From Paracoccus kondratievae (GTDB taxonomy: Bacteria > Pseudomonadota > Alphaproteobacteria > Rhodobacterales > Rhodobacteraceae), in contig NZ_CP045072.1 of assembly GCF_009301415.1 (NCBI RefSeq), positions 28,501 to 92,500 on the forward strand: a stretch of 64,000 nucleotides of DNA, in the 5' to 3' direction. Made by a program: the position numbers and the translations under genes. The stretch's first letter is position 1. The number at the start of each line of letters is the position of its first letter. The notes below the pieces were generated by a model. The model was not told where the DNA came from and ran no database searches. It saw only the letters and a list, made by a program, of their open reading frames with translations. This document shows positions 60,584 through 64,000 of this stretch, piece after piece.

Positions 60584-60612
60584 CTTGAAAGCCTGTTTGT
60601 CCCTGCCCATTT
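60584..60612 (+). promoter_or_regulatory. Sigma-32-type heat-shock promoter for clpB
   Basis: CTTGAAA at 60584-60590 is the consensus -35 of heat-shock promoters. GCCCATTT at 60605-60612, 14 bases later, matches the CCCATnT -10. It lies about 73 bases before the clpB start. This fits stress-induced expression of clpB. Confidence 0.75.
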
Positions 60613-60684
60613 CTGAGGCAGGACCCGAGCCGGATCGTGCCAATGCGGGCGATCCAACGCGGGGGCTGAAGAAAGGAACTTCAT

Positions 60685-63303
60685 ATGGATATGGAAAAAT
60701 TCACGGAACGGTCGCGTGGTTTCCTGCAGGCGGCGCAGACCATCGCCATCCGCGAGGATAATCAGCGCGTCATGCCAGAGCACCTGCTCAAGGCGATGAT
60801 GGATGACGAGCAGGGCTTTGCCAGCAACCTGATCGCGCGCGCCGGGGGTGATGCCCAGGCAGTCCGTCAGGCCGTGGATCAGGCGGTTGCCAAACAGCCC
60901 AAAATCAGCGGCGGGCAGGGCCAGGTCTATGTTGATACCTCGCTGGTGCGCGTGCTGGATGAGGCCGAGAATCTGGCGAAAAAGGCCGGCGACAGCTTTG
61001 TTCCGGCCGAGCGGGTGCTGACCGCGCTTGCCGTCGTCAACACCAATGCCCGTGATGCTTTGACGGCTGGCAAGGTCACTGCGCAGGCGCTGAACGCCGC
61101 GATCAATGAGATCCGCAAGGGTCGCACCGCTGACAGCGCCGGTGCCGAGGACAGTTATGAGGCCTTGTCGAAATACGCCCGCAATCTGACCGAGGCGGCT
61201 GCCGAGGGCAAGATCGACCCGATTATCGGTCGCGACGAGGAAATCCGCCGCGCCATGCAGGTGCTGAGCCGTCGTACCAAGAACAACCCGGTGCTGATCG
61301 GTGAGCCCGGCGTCGGCAAGACGGCCATCGCCGAGGGTCTGGCCCTGCGCATCGTCAACGGCGATGTGCCGGAATCGCTGCGCAACAAGCAGCTTTGGGC
61401 GCTGGACATGGGCGCTTTGATCGCCGGGGCGAAATATCGCGGCGAGTTCGAAGAGCGTCTGAAATCCGTCCTGAAAGAGATCGAGACCGCCGCTGGCGAG
61501 ATCATCCTTTTCATCGACGAGCTGCATGTGCTGGTCGGTGCTGGCAAGACCGACGGTGCGATGGATGCCGCGAACCTGATCAAGCCCGCTTTGGCGCGGG
61601 GTGAGCTGCATTGCGTCGGCGCAACGACGCTGGACGAATATCGCAAGTATATCGAAAAGGACGCGGCCCTGGCCCGTCGTTTCCAGCCTGTTCTGGTGCA
61701 AGAGCCGACGGTTGAGGACACGATCAGCATCCTGCGCGGCATCAAAGAGAAATATGAGCTGCATCACGGCGTACGCATCAGCGACGCGGCGTTGGTGGCG
61801 GCTGCGACCCTGTCGCATCGCTATATCACCGACCGTTTCCTGCCCGATAAAGCCATTGACCTTGTGGACGAGGCGGCCAGCCGCCTGCGCATGGAGGTCG
61901 ACAGCAAACCCGAAGAGCTGGATCAGCTGGACCGTCAGATCCTGCAATTGCAGATCGAGGCCGAGGCCCTGAAGAAAGAGGACGACGCCGCCTCCAGGGA
62001 CCGGCTGGAAAAGCTGGAGCGCCAGCTGTCCGATCTGCAAGAGAAATCGGCCGGTCTGACCGCCCGCTGGCAGGCCGAGCGCGCCAAGCTTGAGGGCTCG
62101 CGCACGCTTAAAGAGCAGCTTGACCGCGCCCGCGCCGAGCTGGATCAGGCCAAGCGCGAGGGCAACCTGGCCCGCGCGGGTGAGCTGAGCTATGGCATTA
62201 TCCCCTCGCTTGAACGTCAGCTTGCCGATGCTGAAAGCAATGAGGACGGGCTGATGGTCGAGGAAACCGTCCGCCCCGAGCAGATCGCCGAGGTGGTCGA
62301 GCGCTGGACCGGCATCCCCACCAGCAAGATGCTGGAAGGTGAGCGTGACAAGCTGCTGAAGATGGAAGAGGTGCTTGGCAAGCGCGTCATCGGCCAGACC
62401 GAGGCGGTGGGCGCGGTTGCAAATGCCGTGCGGCGTGCGCGTGCGGGGCTGAACGATCCCAAACGGCCGCTTGGCAGCTTTCTCTTTCTTGGTCCGACCG
62501 GGGTTGGCAAGACCGAGCTGACCAAGGCGATCGCCGAATACCTGTTCGATGATGACAGCGCCATGGTCCGCATCGACATGTCCGAGTTCATGGAGAAACA
62601 CTCGGTTGCCCGCCTGATCGGCGCGCCTCCGGGCTATGTGGGCTATGATGAGGGGGGCGTGTTGACCGAGGCGGTGCGGCGCCGGCCCTATCAGGTGATC
62701 CTGTTCGACGAGGTCGAAAAGGCGCATCCGGACGTGTTCAACGTGCTGTTGCAGGTTCTGGACGATGGTCAGCTGACCGACGGGCAGGGCCGGACGGTGG
62801 ACTTCAAGCAGACGCTGATCGTCCTGACTTCGAACCTTGGGGCGCAGGCGCTCTCGACCCTGCCCGAAGGGGCCGATTCCAGCCAGGCACGTGCGCAGGT
62901 CATGGATGCGGTTCGCGCGCATTTCCGGCCCGAGTTCCTGAACCGCCTGGACGAGATCATCATCTTCCACCGCCTGACGCGCGACAACATGGACGCCATT
63001 GTCGGGCTGCAACTTGCCCAGCTGGAAGGCCGTCTGGCCCAGCACAAGATCATGCTGGATCTGGACGAGGCTGCGCGGAAATGGCTGGCTGACGAAGGTT
63101 ATGACCCGGTCTTTGGGGCCCGGCCGCTGAAACGGGTGTTGCAGCGCAGCCTGCAGAACCCCCTGGCCGAAATGATCCTCGCCGGAGAGGTTCTGGACGG
63201 CCAGACCGTCCATGTCACTGCCGGACCCGAAGGGCTGGTCGTTGGCAACCGCGTGGCCCAGTCCAGTCTGGACGAGGGCGGACCCCGGGTGCCGTTGCAT
63301 TAA
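60685..63303 (+). CDS. clpB: ClpB disaggregase chaperone
   Basis: ClpB works with DnaK to dissolve protein aggregates. The 872-residue protein has an N-terminal domain ([13 protein letters not shown]), a first AAA domain with Walker [10 protein letters not shown] and [12 protein letters not shown], a coiled middle domain (about residues 395-530), and a second AAA domain with GPTGVGKTE and [20 protein letters not shown]. It ends in the normal C-terminal domain. AAAGGAAC precedes the start. A heat-shock promoter lies upstream and a terminator follows. Confidence 0.97.
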   Translation: MDMEKFTERSRGFLQAAQTIAIREDNQRVMPEHLLKAMMDDEQGFASNLIARAGGDAQAVRQAVDQAVAKQPKISGGQGQVYVDTSLVRVLDEAENLAKKAGDSFVPAERVLTALAVVNTNARDALTAGKVTAQALNAAINEIRKGRTADSAGAEDSYEALSKYARNLTEAAAEGKIDPIIGRDEEIRRAMQVLSRRTKNNPVLIGEPGVGKTAIAEGLALRIVNGDVPESLRNKQLWALDMGALIAGAKYRGEFEERLKSVLKEIETAAGEIILFIDELHVLVGAGKTDGAMDAANLIKPALARGELHCVGATTLDEYRKYIEKDAALARRFQPVLVQEPTVEDTISILRGIKEKYELHHGVRISDAALVAAATLSHRYITDRFLPDKAIDLVDEAASRLRMEVDSKPEELDQLDRQILQLQIEAEALKKEDDAASRDRLEKLERQLSDLQEKSAGLTARWQAERAKLEGSRTLKEQLDRARAELDQAKREGNLARAGELSYGIIPSLERQLADAESNEDGLMVEETVRPEQIAEVVERWTGIPTSKMLEGERDKLLKMEEVLGKRVIGQTEAVGAVANAVRRARAGLNDPKRPLGSFLFLGPTGVGKTELTKAIAEYLFDDDSAMVRIDMSEFMEKHSVARLIGAPPGYVGYDEGGVLTEAVRRRPYQVILFDEVEKAHPDVFNVLLQVLDDGQLTDGQGRTVDFKQTLIVLTSNLGAQALSTLPEGADSSQARAQVMDAVRAHFRPEFLNRLDEIIIFHRLTRDNMDAIVGLQLAQLEGRLAQHKIMLDLDEAARKWLADEGYDPVFGARPLKRVLQRSLQNPLAEMILAGEVLDGQTVHVTAGPEGLVVGNRVAQSSLDEGGPRVPLH

Positions 63304-63310
63304 GCGGATC

Positions 63311-63342
63311 GGGGCGGGTGCTGCGGCATCCGCCCCTTTCTT
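63311..63342 (+). terminator. Intrinsic terminator after clpB
   Basis: GGGGCGGGTGC-tgcg-GCATCCGCCCC forms an 11-bp stem (one G-U pair) with a 4-base loop, 7 bases after the clpB stop, followed by TTTCTT. Confidence 0.88.
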
Positions 63343-63434
63343 GATCTTCTTCACATTGGCATCGGGTCCAATCACGCGAAGTTTCATCGTCCTAACCGCT
63401 TCTGGGTGAGATGATGCGTGCAGGAGGGACCGGC

Positions 63435-64000
63435 ATGAAGCTGACATGGTCGGATGTAACGCCCGAGGCGGCCTACCTCAGCCGCAGGGCCTTTATCGCG
63501 GCAGGCATTGCAGCGGTGGCGACACCGGCGCTGGGGCTGGGCGGAAAGCCCTCGGCCTTTTCTACCGACGAAAAGCCGAACAGCCTGCAAGAGATCACGA
63601 ATTACAACAACTTCTACGAATTCGGGACCGGCAAGACCGATCCCGCGCAGAACTCCGGCAGCCTGAAGACCTCTCCGTGGTCGGTCCAGATCGACGGGCT
63701 GGTCGATCGCCCCGGTTCTTATGGTGTCGAGGATCTGGTGCCCGAGGCCGCGCTGGAAGAGCGCATCTACCGACTGCGCTGCGTCGAGGCGTGGTCCATG
63801 GTCATTCCCTGGCTTGGCGTGCCGCTTTCCGGGGTGCTCGACAAGGCGGGCGTGCAGTCCGGCGCGAAATTCGTCGCATTCGAGACGCTGCACGATCCTG
63901 AGCAGATGCCCGGGCAGCGCAGCAGAATCATCGACTGGCCCTATCGCGAGGGGTTGCGGCTGGACGAAGCCATGCACCCCCTGACCATTCTTGCGACCGG
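63435..64000 (+). CDS. msrP: MsrP (YedY) methionine-sulfoxide reductase catalytic subunit, 3' end cut by window edge
   Basis: MsrP is a periplasmic molybdenum enzyme that repairs oxidised methionines in exported proteins. About 188 residues are visible. A twin-arginine signal (YLSRRAFIAAGIAAVATPAL) leads to the conserved TNYNNFYEFGTGKTDP and to RLRCVEAWSMVIPWLGVPLS, where the cysteine binds the molybdopterin. The remainder lies beyond the window, as would the heme partner msrQ. AGGAGGGACCGGC precedes the ATG. Strictly the cofactor is molybdopterin without guanine dinucleotide, so mobA is not needed for it. Confidence 0.95.
   Translation, partial: MKLTWSDVTPEAAYLSRRAFIAAGIAAVATPALGLGGKPSAFSTDEKPNSLQEITNYNNFYEFGTGKTDPAQNSGSLKTSPWSVQIDGLVDRPGSYGVEDLVPEAALEERIYRLRCVEAWSMVIPWLGVPLSGVLDKAGVQSGAKFVAFETLHDPEQMPGQRSRIIDWPYREGLRLDEAMHPLTILAT

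Noticed and set aside
60532..63447. A very long minus-strand frame continuous with pyrF across clpB
   Set aside because: Only the last 230 codons are pyrF; the rest is the reverse of clpB and shows no protein-like pattern. A good start with a ribosome site exists at 60531.
1..64000. CRISPR arrays, insertion sequences, phage genes or rRNA operons
   Set aside because: No regularly spaced direct repeats, transposase-like proteins, phage proteins or rRNA segments were seen anywhere in the window.

Overview
The window is about 64 kb of GC-rich alphaproteobacterial chromosome. Gene content and protein similarity point to Paracoccus or a close relative in the Rhodobacterales: a glutathione-dependent formaldehyde pathway of the P. 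denitrificans type (gfa, flhA, fghA), xoxF with its cytochrome and XoxJ partner, parS sites beside mnmG-rsmG-parAB, and an intergenic repeat typical of this group. No insertion sequence, phage, CRISPR array or rRNA operon was seen. It is an ordinary core chromosome with several metabolic operons.

Layout. 1-5.4 kb: mnmE (cut by the left edge)-mnmG-rsmG-parA-parB with two parS sites, a segment usually close to the replication origin. 5.4-7.1 kb: grpE and hrcA on the minus strand. 7.1-10.4 kb: rph, rdgB, a RidA-like protein, hemW and a DUF454 protein. 10.5-14.4 kb: formaldehyde oxidation (gfa, flhA, a ClpP paralogue, a GNAT acetyltransferase, fghA). 14.5-24.7 kb: xoxF, its c-type cytochrome, xoxJ, a CXXCW-motif protein, two divergent periplasmic proteins, and an ABC system with accessory periplasmic proteins that matches the lanthanide-uptake (lut) type cluster. 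mobA follows. 25.3-29.7 kb: an FMN-dependent monooxygenase plus an SsuABC-like transporter, probably for organosulfur scavenging, preceded by a possible leader peptide. 29.9-33.5 kb: a CecR-like TetR regulator with an HlyD/ABC efflux system. 33.5-41.0 kb (minus strand): a ten-gene thiamin operon behind a TPP riboswitch. 41-44.4 kb: ugd, a HAD phosphatase, a frameshifted glycosyltransferase and aroQ. 44.4-55.5 kb: a two-component system divergent from a branched-chain-type ABC transporter with two acyl-CoA ligases. 55.6-64 kb: a YdcZ-like transporter, rpmJ, tRNA-Val(GAC), an N-formylglutamate amidohydrolase, SPFH/NfeD proteins, a Nudix hydrolase, a GST, pyrF, clpB, and msrP cut by the right edge.

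How it works together. XoxF oxidises methanol in the periplasm using PQQ and a lanthanide and passes electrons to the cytochrome. The formaldehyde made reacts with glutathione (helped by Gfa), is oxidised by FlhA, and is hydrolysed to formate by FghA. The ABC/periplasmic genes downstream of xoxFGJ plausibly bring in the lanthanide. The thi operon joins thiazole synthesis (ThiO, ThiS, ThiG, ThiF) with HMP salvage (ThiXYZ, TenA), with ThiD and ThiE finishing thiamin phosphate. The most interesting parts are the lut-like cluster with an uncharacterised acidic exported protein, the ClpP paralogue inside the formaldehyde genes, and the shared 12-base motif ahead of xoxF and its cytochrome.
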